Positions 8,031 through 16,511 of a DNA stretch of 64,000 nt are shown in pieces. The translations under genes and the position numbers were made by a program. The stretch spans positions 434,001 to 498,000 of the forward strand of contig NZ_CP062804.1 in NCBI RefSeq assembly GCF_008801925.2, in the 5' to 3' direction. The DNA comes from Cupriavidus basilensis. Lineage in GTDB: Bacteria; Pseudomonadota; Gammaproteobacteria; Burkholderiales; Burkholderiaceae. The notes below the pieces were generated by a model that was given only the letters and a program-made list of their open reading frames with translations, had not been told where the DNA came from and made no database searches. How positions within the stretch are numbered: the first letter of the stretch is position 1; each line of letters opens with the position of its first letter.

Positions 8031-9086
8031 TCAGGCAAGCGCGGGGTAGTCGATGTAACCTTCCGCGCCCGAGTGGTAGTAAGTCTCCGGCTGCGGCGTG
8101 TTCAGCGGCGCGTCAATCTGCAGGCGGCGCGGCAGGTCCGGGTTGGCGATGAACAGCTGGCCAAACGCCACCGCATCGGCTTCACCGGCTTGCAGCACTT
8201 GCTCGGCGGTTTCCTTGGTCATCTTCTCGTTAGCGATATAAGTGCCGCCAAACGCCTTCTTCAGCGCGGGGCCGAGGCGGGGCTCGCCCAGCGCTTCACG
8301 TGAGCAGATGAAGGCAATGCCGCGCTTGCCGAGTTCGCGCGCCACGTAGCCGAAGGTGGCCGGCAGGTCCGAGTCGCCCATGTCGTGCGCATCGGCACGC
8401 GGTGCCAGGTGCACGCCCACGCGCGATGCGCCCCACACGTCGATGCAGGCGTCGGTCACTTCCAGCAGCAGGCGGGCGCGGTTTTCGAGCGAGCCGCCGT
8501 AGGCGTCGGTGCGCTTGTTGGTGCTGTCCTGCAGGAACTGGTCGAGCAGGTAGCCGTTGGCGCCGTGCACTTCCACGCCGTCGAAGCCGGCGGCCTTGGC
8601 GTTCTCGGCGCCGTGGCGGTAGGCCGCGACGATGCCGGGGATTTCATCGGTTTCCAGCGCGCGTGGCGTGACAAACGCGCGCTTGGGGCGTACCAGGCTG
8701 ACATGGCCCGCGGCGGCGATGGCGCTGGGCGCCACCGGCAGTTCGCCGTCCAGGAAGACCGGATCGGAAATACGGCCCACGTGCCAAAGCTGCAGGAAGA
8801 TGCGGCCGCCGGCGGCGTGCACGGCATCGGTCACCACCTTCCAGCCGGCGACTTGCTCGTCGGACCAGATGCCCGGGGTGTCGGCATAGCCCACGCCCTG
8901 CGGGGTGACCGAGGTGGCTTCGCTGAGGATCAGGCCTGCGGAGGCGCGCTGCACGTAGTACTCAGCCATCAGGGCGTTGGGCACGCGGCCGCCGCCCACT
9001 GCGCGCGAGCGCGTCAGCGGCGCCATGATGACGCGGTTGGGGAGATCGAGGTCGCCGATGCGGATGGGGTCGAAGAGAGAGGTCAT
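8031..9086 (-). CDS. nemA: Old yellow enzyme family alkene reductase (N-ethylmaleimide reductase type)
   Basis: FMN-dependent NAD(P)H reductase of activated alkenes, nitro compounds and quinones; cytosolic TIM barrel. The 351 residues match the usual length. LFDPIRIGDLDLPNRVIMAP and LTRSRA form the N-terminal FMN-binding strand and loop. GRIFLQLWHVGRIS holds the conserved Gln-Leu-Trp-His block. EVHGANGYLLDQFLQDSTN and RTDAYGGSLENRARLLLEV form the OYE active-site signature with the His/Asn substrate pair. FGQLFIANPDLPRRL is the C-terminal phosphate site. It lies 72 bp downstream of an ArsR-type regulator on the same strand, so a regulator-reductase operon responding to electrophiles is likely. 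The gene symbol follows family resemblance to E. coli NemA; the true substrate is unknown. Confidence 0.92.
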   Translation of the reverse strand: MTSLFDPIRIGDLDLPNRVIMAPLTRSRAVGGGRVPNALMAEYYVQRASAGLILSEATSVTPQGVGYADTPGIWSDEQVAGWKVVTDAVHAAGGRIFLQLWHVGRISDPVFLDGELPVAPSAIAAAGHVSLVRPKRAFVTPRALETDEIPGIVAAYRHGAENAKAAGFDGVEVHGANGYLLDQFLQDSTNKRTDAYGGSLENRARLLLEVTDACIDVWGASRVGVHLAPRADAHDMGDSDLPATFGYVARELGKRGIAFICSREALGEPRLGPALKKAFGGTYIANEKMTKETAEQVLQAGEADAVAFGQLFIANPDLPRRLQIDAPLNTPQPETYYHSGAEGYIDYPALA

Positions 9087-9158
9087 GTCAGTTTGTCTAG
9101 GTGTCGAGGAGAGTGGCGCACCGTGGGTGCATAAGTAGGCGCTCGCGCGCCGCTGGTA

Positions 9159-9455
9159 TCAAAGATCGCTGTGCATGTGATCGAGAAAGGCCTGGATGGT
9201 CTGCTCGTCACGCTTGAAAAAAATCCATTGGCCAACCCGCTTGGAAGTCACCAGCCCGGCGCGTTGCAACGTGGCGAGATGTGCCGACACGGTGGATTGC
9301 GACAGTCCGGTGCGCGCGTCGATCAGGCCTGCGCAGACGCCCAGCTCGAGCGGATAGTCCTGCATGGCGAAATTCTCCTGCGGGGCTTTCAGCCAGGCGA
9401 GGATGCTGCGCCGTACGGGATTGGCCAGGGCCTTGTGGATGGCGTCGATGTCCAT
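9159..9455 (-). CDS. ArsR-family winged-helix transcriptional regulator
   Basis: A 98-residue DNA-binding repressor of the ArsR/SmtB type. The family layout is clear: DIDAIHKALANPVRRSILAWL at the N terminus, the recognition helix in GLSQSTVSAHLATLQRAGLV, then the beta-wing TSKRVGQWIFFKRDE. The classical metal-site ELCVCDL motif is absent and only one cysteine (LGVCAGL) is visible, so it probably senses an electrophile or redox signal rather than a metal. It is transcribed with the downstream OYE reductase, and two palindromes lie upstream of its start (9491-9508 and 9534-9553). It is divergent from an MFS exporter that it may also control. Confidence 0.9.
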   Translation of the reverse strand: MDIDAIHKALANPVRRSILAWLKAPQENFAMQDYPLELGVCAGLIDARTGLSQSTVSAHLATLQRAGLVTSKRVGQWIFFKRDEQTIQAFLDHMHSDL

Positions 9456-9490
9456 TGCGTGGGTTTGTCCGGTCTCGGAGGCGCGGGCTG

Positions 9491-9508
9491 TTTCGCGTTT
9501 TGGCGAAA
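9491..9508. promoter_or_regulatory. Inverted repeat upstream of arsR-type gene
   Basis: TTTCGC-N6-GCGAAA is a perfect 6-bp inverted repeat, 36 bp upstream of the ArsR start codon. Its position suits an autorepression operator, but it may equally be a hairpin in the leader. Confidence 0.4.
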
Positions 9509-9533
9509 CATATATCCGCTTCTCACAAAATTA

Positions 9534-9553
9534 ATATCGTGACTATACGATAT
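9534..9553. promoter_or_regulatory. Putative ArsR operator
   Basis: ATATCGT-N6-ACGATAT is a perfect 7-bp inverted repeat in an AT-rich tract, 79 bp upstream of the ArsR start and about 140 bp upstream of the divergent MFS gene. Symmetry and spacing fit a winged-helix dimer site. Assignment to ArsR is inferred from position. Confidence 0.5.
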
Positions 9554-9623
9554 ACGTGGCGGCTTTGCTGGAGAGGCTTTTGCGCCACCTGATACTGCCT
9601 ACTCGACGTATGGTTATTCCTAT

Positions 9624-9644
9624 TTGGTTGCTTAAAGAAACCAA
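9624..9644. promoter_or_regulatory. Inverted repeat upstream of MFS gene
   Basis: TTGGTT-N9-AACCAA lies 47 bp upstream of the MFS start. A further half site, AAAACCAAG, occurs near 9676. This arrangement suggests an operator for an unseen regulator of the exporter. Confidence 0.4.
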
Positions 9645-9690
9645 TGTGACTTAGACTCCGTTCAGTTTCTTTATAAAACCAAGTGGATCC

Positions 9691-10923
9691 ATGATGACGC
9701 CTAACCCGGCCACCGCCGCCACCCTGGCCACCGCACCATTGGCGCAGACCTCGGACGCGCCGTCTGCCATGCCGTCGTCGCTGGTCTGGCTGTTCGCATT
9801 GGCATGTGGGCTCAGCGTGGCCAACGTCTACTACGCGCAGCCCTTGCTGGATGCGATGGCGCGCGAGTTCGGCTTCGGCTATGGCTCGGTCGGCATCGTC
9901 GTCACCGCCACGCAGGCGGGCTGCGCGCTGGCGTTGCTGCTGCTGGTGCCGGTGGGCGACCTGGTGGACCGGCGCCGCCTGATCCTGCTGCAGTTGCTGT
10001 TGCTCGCCGTCGCCCTGGCGCTTGTGGCGGCGGCCTCCACCCGCACGGCCTTGCTGGCGGGCATGCTCGCCGTGGGCCTGCTGGGCACGGCGATGACCCA
10101 GGGACTGATTGCGTTCGCGGCCACGCTCGCCGCGCCGGCCGAGCGCGGGCGCGTGGTGGGCGCCGCGCAGGGCGGCGTGGTGATCGGCTTGCTGATGGCG
10201 CGGGCCATGGCGGGCGCGCTGGCGGATCTTGCCGGCTGGCGCGCGGTGTACATGGTCTCGGGCGTGCTGGCGTTGCTGATGATCGGGCTGCTGGCGCGCC
10301 GTTTGCCGCGGCAGGCCAGCGCGCCGGTGAAGATGCGCTACACCAGCCTGCTCGCGTCGATGTTCACGCTGTTGGCGCAGGAGCGCACGCTGCAGGTCCG
10401 CGGCGTGCTCGCCATGCTGATGTTCGCCGCGTTCAGCGTGTTCTGGACCGCGCTGGTGCTGCCGCTGAGCGCGCCGCCGTATTCGATGTCGCACACCGCT
10501 ATCGGTGCCTTTGGGCTGGTTGGCGCCGTGGGCGCGCTGGCGGCCACGCGTGCCGGGCGCCTCGCGGATCGCGGGCTGGGCCAGTGGACCACCGGCATCG
10601 CCCTGGTGCTGCTGGTGGCGTGCTGGGCGCCGCTGGCTTTTGCGCGGGAGTCGCTGTGGCTGCTGGTGGCGGGCATCATCGTGCTGGACCTGGCCGGGCA
10701 GGCCATCCATGTCACCAACCAGAGCATGGTGTTTCGCGTGCGGCCCGAAGCGCACAGCCGGCTGGTGGGCTGCTACATGTTGTTCTATGCGCTTGGCAGC
10801 GGTGCGGGGTCCATCGCTTCGACGCATGTCTATGCGTGCGCAGGATGGTCCGGCGTCTGCATGCTGGGCGCGGCGATCAGCGCGGCAGCGCTGGTATTCT
10901 GGGGTGTGACCTTGCGCCGGTAG
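9691..10923 (+). CDS. MFS transporter (12-TM drug/sugar efflux type)
   Basis: A 410-residue inner-membrane major facilitator. After a polar N terminus of about 30 residues, the first helix carries LACGLSVANVYYAQPLLDAM, typical of the YnfM/AraJ-like efflux group. Helix 2-3 has the loop VPVGDLVDRRRLILLQ (the MFS signature D-x2-D-R-R-R). There are about 12 hydrophobic segments in two halves. Substrate is not predictable. It is divergent from the arsR-nemA pair and could export the compounds that the reductase handles, though that is only inferred. Two adjacent ATG codons (9691, 9694) are possible starts. The stop is followed at once by an 11-bp tandem repeat array. Confidence 0.88.
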   Translation: MMTPNPATAATLATAPLAQTSDAPSAMPSSLVWLFALACGLSVANVYYAQPLLDAMAREFGFGYGSVGIVVTATQAGCALALLLLVPVGDLVDRRRLILLQLLLLAVALALVAAASTRTALLAGMLAVGLLGTAMTQGLIAFAATLAAPAERGRVVGAAQGGVVIGLLMARAMAGALADLAGWRAVYMVSGVLALLMIGLLARRLPRQASAPVKMRYTSLLASMFTLLAQERTLQVRGVLAMLMFAAFSVFWTALVLPLSAPPYSMSHTAIGAFGLVGAVGALAATRAGRLADRGLGQWTTGIALVLLVACWAPLAFARESLWLLVAGIIVLDLAGQAIHVTNQSMVFRVRPEAHSRLVGCYMLFYALGSGAGSIASTHVYACAGWSGVCMLGAAISAAALVFWGVTLRR

Positions 10924-10924
10924 C

Positions 10925-11006
10925 GCGGCGATAAAGCGGCGATAAAGCGGCAATAAAGCGGCAATAAAGCGGCAATAAAGCGGCAATAAAGCGGCAATAA
11001 AGCGGC
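10925..11006. repeat. 11-bp tandem repeat array, seven full units
   Basis: Unit GCGGCAATAAA: the first two copies read GCGGCGATAAA, the next five GCGGCAATAAA, and then a partial GCGGC. It begins one base after the MFS stop codon and ends about 120 bp before the next gene. The period of 11 bp is close to one helical turn, so the AT-rich AATAAA blocks fall on one DNA face. Confidence 0.95.
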
Positions 11007-11123
11007 GGGAACTTTCATTTTACTTACTGGTTCCGGCTGGATATCGGGTGAATCCACGTCAACCAAATGCCGTCCCCCAGCGTAAGAGCGGTGTCACCCC
11101 TTGGGGTTCGAGACAGGCCAACC

Positions 11124-12710
11124 ATGTCCTTGAGCATTTCACGCCTGCTGTCACGCCTGATGTCGGCTTGCCTCCTGAGCGCGGCCGCAGGCCTGCTGGG
11201 TGCTTGCGCGCAAGGCGGCGGCGCGCCGGAGGGCACATCCGGTGCGGCCCTGAAGCCGGCCGACCTGCACTGGCTCAACACCGTTACCTTCGGCGCCAAC
11301 CAGGCCAGCATCGAGCGCCTGCGCAAGCTGGGGCGCGAGCGCTATCTCGAAGAACAACTCAAGGCGCCCGGCACCGATACGGGCGAGCTTGCCACCACCA
11401 TCGGGGCGCTGAGCATTGCCCAGCAAAGTGGTGAGCAAAGGCTGCGCGGCGTGCGCGCCGAGCAGCAGCGCATAAACACCCTCACCGACGAAGACGAAAA
11501 ACGCAAGGCGCGCGACGCGCTCAACCGCAGCGGCAACGACGTGGTGCTCGACACCAGCCGCCGCCATCTGCTGCGCGCCCTTTACTCACCCGCGCAGCTG
11601 CGCGAGCAGATGACGTGGTTCTGGATGAACCACTTCAGCGTCTACTCCGGCAAGGGCTCGGTGCGTTGGGTACTGGCCGACTACGAGGATAAGGCGGTGC
11701 GCCCGCATGCGCTGGGCAAGTTCCGCGACCTGCTGATGGCGACCGTGACATCGCCCGCCATGCTGGAGTACCTGGACAACGCGCAGAGCGCGGTCAACCG
11801 CATCAACGAGAACTATGCGCGCGAGCTGATGGAGCTGCACACGCTGGGCGTGGCCGGCGGCCCCAGCGGCTCGCGCTATACGCAGCAGGATGTGCAGGAG
11901 CTGGCCCGCGTGCTGACCGGCCTGGGCATCAACGCCAGCGGCGAGCCGCCCAAGCTCGCGCCGCAAAAGCAGGCGCTTTACCGCGCGGGCGGGCTGTTCG
12001 AATTCAACCCGAACCGGCACGACTTCGGGGCCAAGACCTTGCTTGGCCATCGTATCGAGCCGAGCGGCTTCCACGAGGTGGAGCAGGCCGTGGAGATTCT
12101 CAGCCGCGATCCGGCCACCGCGCGCTTCATCTCCTACAAGCTCGCCGTGCACTTCGTCGGCGATGCGCCGCCGCCGTCGCTCGTCAATCGCATGGCAGGC
12201 ACGTTCACGCAGACCGATGGCGATATCGCGGCGGTGCTGCGCACGCTGTTCCTGTCGCCTGAGCTGAACACCACGCTGGCCTCCGGCACGCGCAAGTTCA
12301 AGGACCCGATGCAGTTCGTGGCTTCGTCGCTGCGCCTGGCGTATGACGGCCGCACGGTGGCCAACCTGCGCCCCGCCATCGGCTGGCTTAACCAGCTTGG
12401 CGAGCCGCTCTATGGCCGCATCACGCCGGACGGCTTCCCGGCAGCGGAGAGCGCGTGGGCCAGTTCTGGGCAGATGGTCAAGCGCTTCGAGATCGCGCGC
12501 GCCATAGGCTCGGGGCAGGCCGGGCTATTCTCCAAGGATGATGGCAAGCCGGCCGAGCGCACCGGCTTTCCTTTGCTGACCAACCGCGTGTTCTTCGACA
12601 GCATCGAATCCACGCTCGGCCCCGCCACGCGCACCGCGATGACACAGGCGACGTCGCAGGCGGAGTGGAACACCATCTTGCTGTCGTCGCCCGAATGGAT
12701 GCAGGACTGA
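11124..12710 (+). CDS. DUF1800 family lipoprotein
   Basis: DUF1800 proteins are secreted proteins of unclear function, often paired with DUF1501. I chose the ATG at 11124 because it gives a clean lipoprotein signal (lipobox LLGAC, Cys28). An upstream in-frame ATG at 11067 adds only a polar leader. Domain features are WLNTVTFGANQASIERLRKL, WFWMNHFSVYSGKG, ENYARELMELHTLGV and the QDVQELARVLTG segment, ending with TNRVFFDSIESTL and a WMQD tail. Length (528 residues) is normal. The DUF1501 partner follows after 28 bp, so the two are co-transcribed. Confidence 0.88.
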   Translation: MSLSISRLLSRLMSACLLSAAAGLLGACAQGGGAPEGTSGAALKPADLHWLNTVTFGANQASIERLRKLGRERYLEEQLKAPGTDTGELATTIGALSIAQQSGEQRLRGVRAEQQRINTLTDEDEKRKARDALNRSGNDVVLDTSRRHLLRALYSPAQLREQMTWFWMNHFSVYSGKGSVRWVLADYEDKAVRPHALGKFRDLLMATVTSPAMLEYLDNAQSAVNRINENYARELMELHTLGVAGGPSGSRYTQQDVQELARVLTGLGINASGEPPKLAPQKQALYRAGGLFEFNPNRHDFGAKTLLGHRIEPSGFHEVEQAVEILSRDPATARFISYKLAVHFVGDAPPPSLVNRMAGTFTQTDGDIAAVLRTLFLSPELNTTLASGTRKFKDPMQFVASSLRLAYDGRTVANLRPAIGWLNQLGEPLYGRITPDGFPAAESAWASSGQMVKRFEIARAIGSGQAGLFSKDDGKPAERTGFPLLTNRVFFDSIESTLGPATRTAMTQATSQAEWNTILLSSPEWMQD

Positions 12711-12738
12711 GCAGTCCGGCCCGAACAAGGAGTACCCC

Positions 12739-14091
12739 ATGCAACGACGTGACTGGCTAAAGGGCGCGGGGCTTGCCGGACTGGCGGCATTGGCGCCCGG
12801 CATCGTCTCGCGCGCCTACGCGCTGCCGCAGCAGGCCGATGCGCGTTTCCTGCTGGTGTTCCTGCGTGGTGGCTACGATGCCACCAATGTGCTGGTGCCG
12901 GCGGGCAGCGATTTCTACTACGCATCGCGCCCGACCATCGCCATTGCCAGGCCGGTGGCGCAGGGCGCACCAGTCGATCCGCGCGCCGCGCTGTCGCTGG
13001 CGGCGGCCTTCGATGGCGGCGGGGGCAGGGGCATCGATGCGTGGGCGCTGCACCCCGCGCTCAAGGACAGCCTGTTGCCGCTGTGGCAGAAGCAGCAGCT
13101 TGCGTTCGTGCCGTTTGCCGGCACCGATGACCTGTCGCGCAGCCACTTCGAGACGCAGGACGGGGTCGAGGCCGGCTTGCCGCTCGCCGGCAACGGCAAG
13201 GGCAGCGGACGCATCGATGCCTCGCTGCGCGGCACCGGCTTTCTCAACCGGCTGGCCGAATCCATGGGCGGACGCGCCGCGCCCGTCGCCTTCACCGACG
13301 GCCTGCCGATGGTGCTGAGCGGCGCGCTCACCGTGCCCAATGTCTCGCTCAAGGGGACCGGACGCACGCCTTTCGACGAGCGCCAGACCCGCGTGCTTGC
13401 GCAGATGTATCGCGGCACCCGCTTCGAGTCGCTGATCAACGAGGGCTTCGAGCTGCGCCAGACCGTGGCGCAGGAGGCCGAGGCCATGCAGCGCCGCAAC
13501 AGCATGATGGCCGCGAACCTGCCCGCGCAGGCCGAGCCTGACATGGCGGGCCGCATGCAGGAGATGCAGGCGGCCAACCGCCGCGCGCTCAGTGCCAAGG
13601 GCTTCGAGGTGGAAGCGCGCCGCATGGCGGGGCTGATGCGCGAGCGCTTCAATCTTGGCTTTATCGATGTCGGTGGCTGGGATACGCACGTGAACCAGGG
13701 CGGCGCACAGGGGCAGTTGGCCAACCTGCTCGATAACCTCGGGCGCGGCATCTCCGGATTCGCGGACGAGATCGGACCTGTGTGGAGCAAGACCACCGTG
13801 GTGGTGGTTTCCGAGTTCGGCCGCACCTTCCGCGAGAACGGCACGCGCGGCACCGACCACGGTCATGGCACGGTGTACTGGGTGGCCGGCGGCGCCGTGC
13901 GTGGCGGGCGCATCGCCGGCGAGCAAGTGGCGGTGGAGCAGCGCACGCTGAACCAGAATCGCGACTGGCCGGTGCTCAATGAATACCGCGCGATGCTGGG
14001 CGGGATGTTCAAACGCTTGTACGGGCTGGACGATGCGCGCCTGGCGCATGTGTTTCCCGATACCCGGGCGGTGGATATCGGGCTGGTCTAG
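12739..14091 (+). CDS. DUF1501 family Tat-exported protein
   Basis: A 450-residue protein with a twin-arginine leader, MQRRDWLKGAGLAGLAALAP, and cleavage probably after SRAYA. DUF1501 is distantly related to sulfatase/alkaline phosphatase folds. Visible blocks include FLLVFLRGGYDATNVLVPAG, SRSHFETQDGVEAG, DVGGWDTHVNQGGAQGQLAN, and VVVVSEFGRTFRENGTRGTD followed by HGHGT, which resembles a metal-binding motif. A good ribosome-binding site (AAGGAG) sits 8 bases before the start. It is paired with the DUF1800 lipoprotein upstream. Such pairs may act on cell-surface polymers, but no function is established. Confidence 0.9.
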   Translation: MQRRDWLKGAGLAGLAALAPGIVSRAYALPQQADARFLLVFLRGGYDATNVLVPAGSDFYYASRPTIAIARPVAQGAPVDPRAALSLAAAFDGGGGRGIDAWALHPALKDSLLPLWQKQQLAFVPFAGTDDLSRSHFETQDGVEAGLPLAGNGKGSGRIDASLRGTGFLNRLAESMGGRAAPVAFTDGLPMVLSGALTVPNVSLKGTGRTPFDERQTRVLAQMYRGTRFESLINEGFELRQTVAQEAEAMQRRNSMMAANLPAQAEPDMAGRMQEMQAANRRALSAKGFEVEARRMAGLMRERFNLGFIDVGGWDTHVNQGGAQGQLANLLDNLGRGISGFADEIGPVWSKTTVVVVSEFGRTFRENGTRGTDHGHGTVYWVAGGAVRGGRIAGEQVAVEQRTLNQNRDWPVLNEYRAMLGGMFKRLYGLDDARLAHVFPDTRAVDIGLV

Positions 14092-14113
14092 CGCGCGGTG
14101 ATCGTGGCGACTG

Positions 14114-14698
14114 TCAAACGTCGGTCGCCTCCAGCTCCGCCTGTAGCCGCTCCATCTCCCGCATCATCTGCGCCGAAAACGCCGGCCCTTCCCACGCCCG
14201 ATAATTCTGCTGTGCATAGGCCAGCGCGTTCTTGTAATACAAGAACGCATTGAGCCGGTTGCGCACATAGTTGTTCTGCGTGCGCGTGACCTTGCCCGGG
14301 CTGCCCATCACGATGGAGTTGGGCGGGATCACGGTGCCTTCCTTGAGGAAAGCGTGCCCGGCAATGATGCAGTTATCGCCGATCACGCAGCCGTCCATGA
14401 TTGTGGCGTTGATGCCGATCAGGCAGTTGTCGCCGATCGTGCAGCCGTGGATGGTGCAGTGGTGGGTGATCGAGCAGTGGCTGCCGATGATGGTCGGCGT
14501 GCGATCGCCGATATGCAGCATCGCGAAGTCCTGGATATTGGTGTAGGCGCCGATCACGATTTCCCGGCTCTCGGCGCGCGCTGCCACATTGATCCAGATC
14601 GATGCGCCCTCGTGCACGGTGATCTTGCCGTAGAGGTAGGCCGATTCGTGCACGTAGGCGGTGGGGTGCAAGCTCACATCGGGGCCGATGAATGCCAT
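14114..14698 (-). CDS. Gamma-carbonic-anhydrase-like hexapeptide-repeat protein (PaaY/YrdA type)
   Basis: A 194-residue left-handed beta-helix protein. Hexapeptide repeats run from about residue 10 to 135 (for example IVIGAYTNIQDFAMLHI, TIIGSHCSITHHCTIHG, CTIGDNCLIGINATIMDG). The histidines in FAMLHIG, SITHHC and GHAFL match the metal ligands of the gamma-CA-like family, which includes PaaY thioesterase and YrdA. A C-terminal helix, NNYVRNRLNAFLYYKNALAY, is typical of the PaaY-like branch. No phenylacetate genes are nearby, so the role is open. It converges with the DUF1501 gene (22 bp apart). Confidence 0.85.
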   Translation of the reverse strand: MAFIGPDVSLHPTAYVHESAYLYGKITVHEGASIWINVAARAESREIVIGAYTNIQDFAMLHIGDRTPTIIGSHCSITHHCTIHGCTIGDNCLIGINATIMDGCVIGDNCIIAGHAFLKEGTVIPPNSIVMGSPGKVTRTQNNYVRNRLNAFLYYKNALAYAQQNYRAWEGPAFSAQMMREMERLQAELEATDV

Positions 14699-14952
14699 CG
14701 CGGTCTCCTTGGGTTATTTTTGGAATGCGCTGATTGTACGTCGATGCGTTGGCGCGCTAATGCGCCGGGGTGCGTTCCATCTGCCGCGTCGATGCCTTCG
14801 CGACGGGTTCGTTGCCGCTTTTGTATCCGGCCTTGTGCTGGTAGGTCTCATACCAGCATAAGTTGTCATCTTGTCGCGCCGGGGCCGGCCCTTTAGGCTG
14901 TTCAGGGTCATCTCCCCGCAACAAGACAGAGCGAACGAAGAGGAACGCTTCC

Positions 14953-15681
14953 ATGACCCCCAATAAAACCGCCACCGCTGATCCCGCCGCCAAATTCGAC
15001 CCCGGCCGCGCTGGCGAGTACGAAGCGCAAAGCCGCATCGCGCTGGCTGGCTACGACGCCTGCCATGAACTGTCGGCCTGCATGCTGGCGGCAACGCTGG
15101 GCGCCGGGCGCGCGGCCGAGGTGCTGGTGGTCGGCGCCGGCGGCACGGCGCAGGAGATCGTCTGCGCGGCCAGGCTGGAGCCGGCGTGGCGCTTCACGGC
15201 GGTCGATCCGTCGGCGCCGATGCTGGACCTTGCCATGGCGCGCGTGGCCCAGGCCGGGCTGGCCGAGCGCACGCATGCCGTGCCGGGCGTAGTGGAGGAC
15301 CTGCCCGCCACGCCGCGCTTCGACGCCGCCACGTTGATCGGCGTGCTGCATCACCTGCCGGGGGACGAAGCCAAGCGGGATATCTTGCGTGCCATCGCCG
15401 CCCGCCTGAAACCGGGCGCGCCGCTGATCCTCGCCGGCAATTACCGCGCCTATGCCAGCGAGCCGCTGCTGCTGGCTGCGTGGGGCGAGCGCTGGCGCAT
15501 GCAAGGCGCCAGCGTCGACGAGGTCCAGGCCAAGCTGGGCAAGATCCTGCAAGGTGCGGACCCGCCTCACTCGGAGGCTGCCGTGCAGGCGCTGCTGGCC
15601 GAGGCGGGCTTTGCCGCGCCGCAACGCTTCTTCGGCAGCTTGTTCTGGGGCGCGTGGCTGGCGCGCAAGCAGGACAGCTGA
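14953..15681 (+). CDS. Class I SAM-dependent methyltransferase
   Basis: A 242-residue methyltransferase. The start at 14953 is preceded by AAGAGGA; an upstream in-frame ATG at 14863 would add 30 unlikely residues. VLVVGAGGTAQEIV is motif I (SAM binding), FTAVDPSAPMLDLAMARV the acidic ribose loop, FDAATLIGVLHHLPGDEAK motif II-III, and LKPGAPLILAGNY motif IV. The first 40 residues and the region after 170 would form the substrate cap. The substrate cannot be named. Confidence 0.85.
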   Translation: MTPNKTATADPAAKFDPGRAGEYEAQSRIALAGYDACHELSACMLAATLGAGRAAEVLVVGAGGTAQEIVCAARLEPAWRFTAVDPSAPMLDLAMARVAQAGLAERTHAVPGVVEDLPATPRFDAATLIGVLHHLPGDEAKRDILRAIAARLKPGAPLILAGNYRAYASEPLLLAAWGERWRMQGASVDEVQAKLGKILQGADPPHSEAAVQALLAEAGFAAPQRFFGSLFWGAWLARKQDS

Positions 15682-15769
15682 GCCTGGGCGCTCGCGCCTG
15701 GCCGGGCTTTGCGCGCAAGCCAGCCGGTTCTATCCTACGCAGACGAGAGCCGCCATCAAGGAGCTTGCC

Positions 15770-16351
15770 GTGCCCGTCCGCTCTTTGTCCTTGCCCGTGC
15801 AGATCGCCATGGTGGCGCTGGCCGGCACTGCCCTGCTGGCCTGGCCGGCGCGCGGCGCCGACAGCGACCAGGAAAACCGTGGCCACGATCCCTTCTTCCA
15901 GATCTCGTCGCGCATTGCCAATTGCCCGGAGCCGCTCGGGCCTCGCGTGGACGAAGCACAATGGCGGCGCGACGCCCATCACCGGATCGAGGACGGCAAC
16001 CATTGCTATGTCGAAGGCCGCTGCCGTCTCGGCAATGCCTACCAGTACGAGACGGAGATCGTGGAGAGCACGCAGCGCCGCCTGCAGTCGCTGTCGGTCA
16101 CGCTGCCGGGCTGGCGGGACTCCACGCTGTGGCTCACCGTGCGGGGCCGCTGGCTGCTGGTCCAGGGCTGCGTGGGGCGGAGTTTCCCCAGGCAGCCCTT
16201 CGTGGCCGCATTGCGCGAAGTCGCCGACGTGGAGATCGTGGTCGACCAGATCACGGCGGATCCGGCGCGCGGCGTGCCTTACCCCGTATTCGGTGGCCGT
16301 TCCGGCCCGGCGGCGCCCGTTCCGCCGCAATCCGGCCACGGGACGAATTAG
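15770..16351 (+). CDS. Exported BON-domain-like protein
   Basis: A GTG start at 15770, preceded by AAGGAG, gives a 193-residue product with a signal peptide (hydrophobic IAMVALAGTALLAWPARGAD). Upstream in-frame codons overlap the methyltransferase gene and are rejected. The mature protein has several cysteines (ANCPEPLG, NHCYVEGRC, VQGCVG). The segment from LQSLSVTLPG to DQITADP resembles a BON (lipid-binding alpha/beta) domain, but I rate this only moderate. A Pro/Gly-rich tail follows. It is probably periplasmic; function unknown. Confidence 0.7.
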   Translation: MPVRSLSLPVQIAMVALAGTALLAWPARGADSDQENRGHDPFFQISSRIANCPEPLGPRVDEAQWRRDAHHRIEDGNHCYVEGRCRLGNAYQYETEIVESTQRRLQSLSVTLPGWRDSTLWLTVRGRWLLVQGCVGRSFPRQPFVAALREVADVEIVVDQITADPARGVPYPVFGGRSGPAAPVPPQSGHGTN

Positions 16352-16511
16352 GCATTTTCTTCCCGCGGTTAGATTCTTCGGTGCTGGCGCCAATCCGGAT
16401 TGTGGGGCGTCATGCCAAGTGCTACCTTCTGGGCGTGCTGGCGGCCCGTCCGGGTTGAAACCCCAAGGCATGGGGAAGCGCCAGCGGCAGGTTTTTTGCT
16501 CGGGACACGAC

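Noticed and set aside
9523..10986. A 487-codon minus-strand frame over the MFS gene
   Set aside because: Arg/His/Gln-rich antisense of a transmembrane gene; no family likeness; its 5' end falls in the tandem repeat.
10925..11006. Possible CRISPR array
   Set aside because: Units are contiguous 11-mers without spacers and no cas gene is present.
16352..16511. Possible riboswitch before the secreted protein gene
   Set aside because: No conserved aptamer core could be recognised by eye; only ordinary GC-rich stems.
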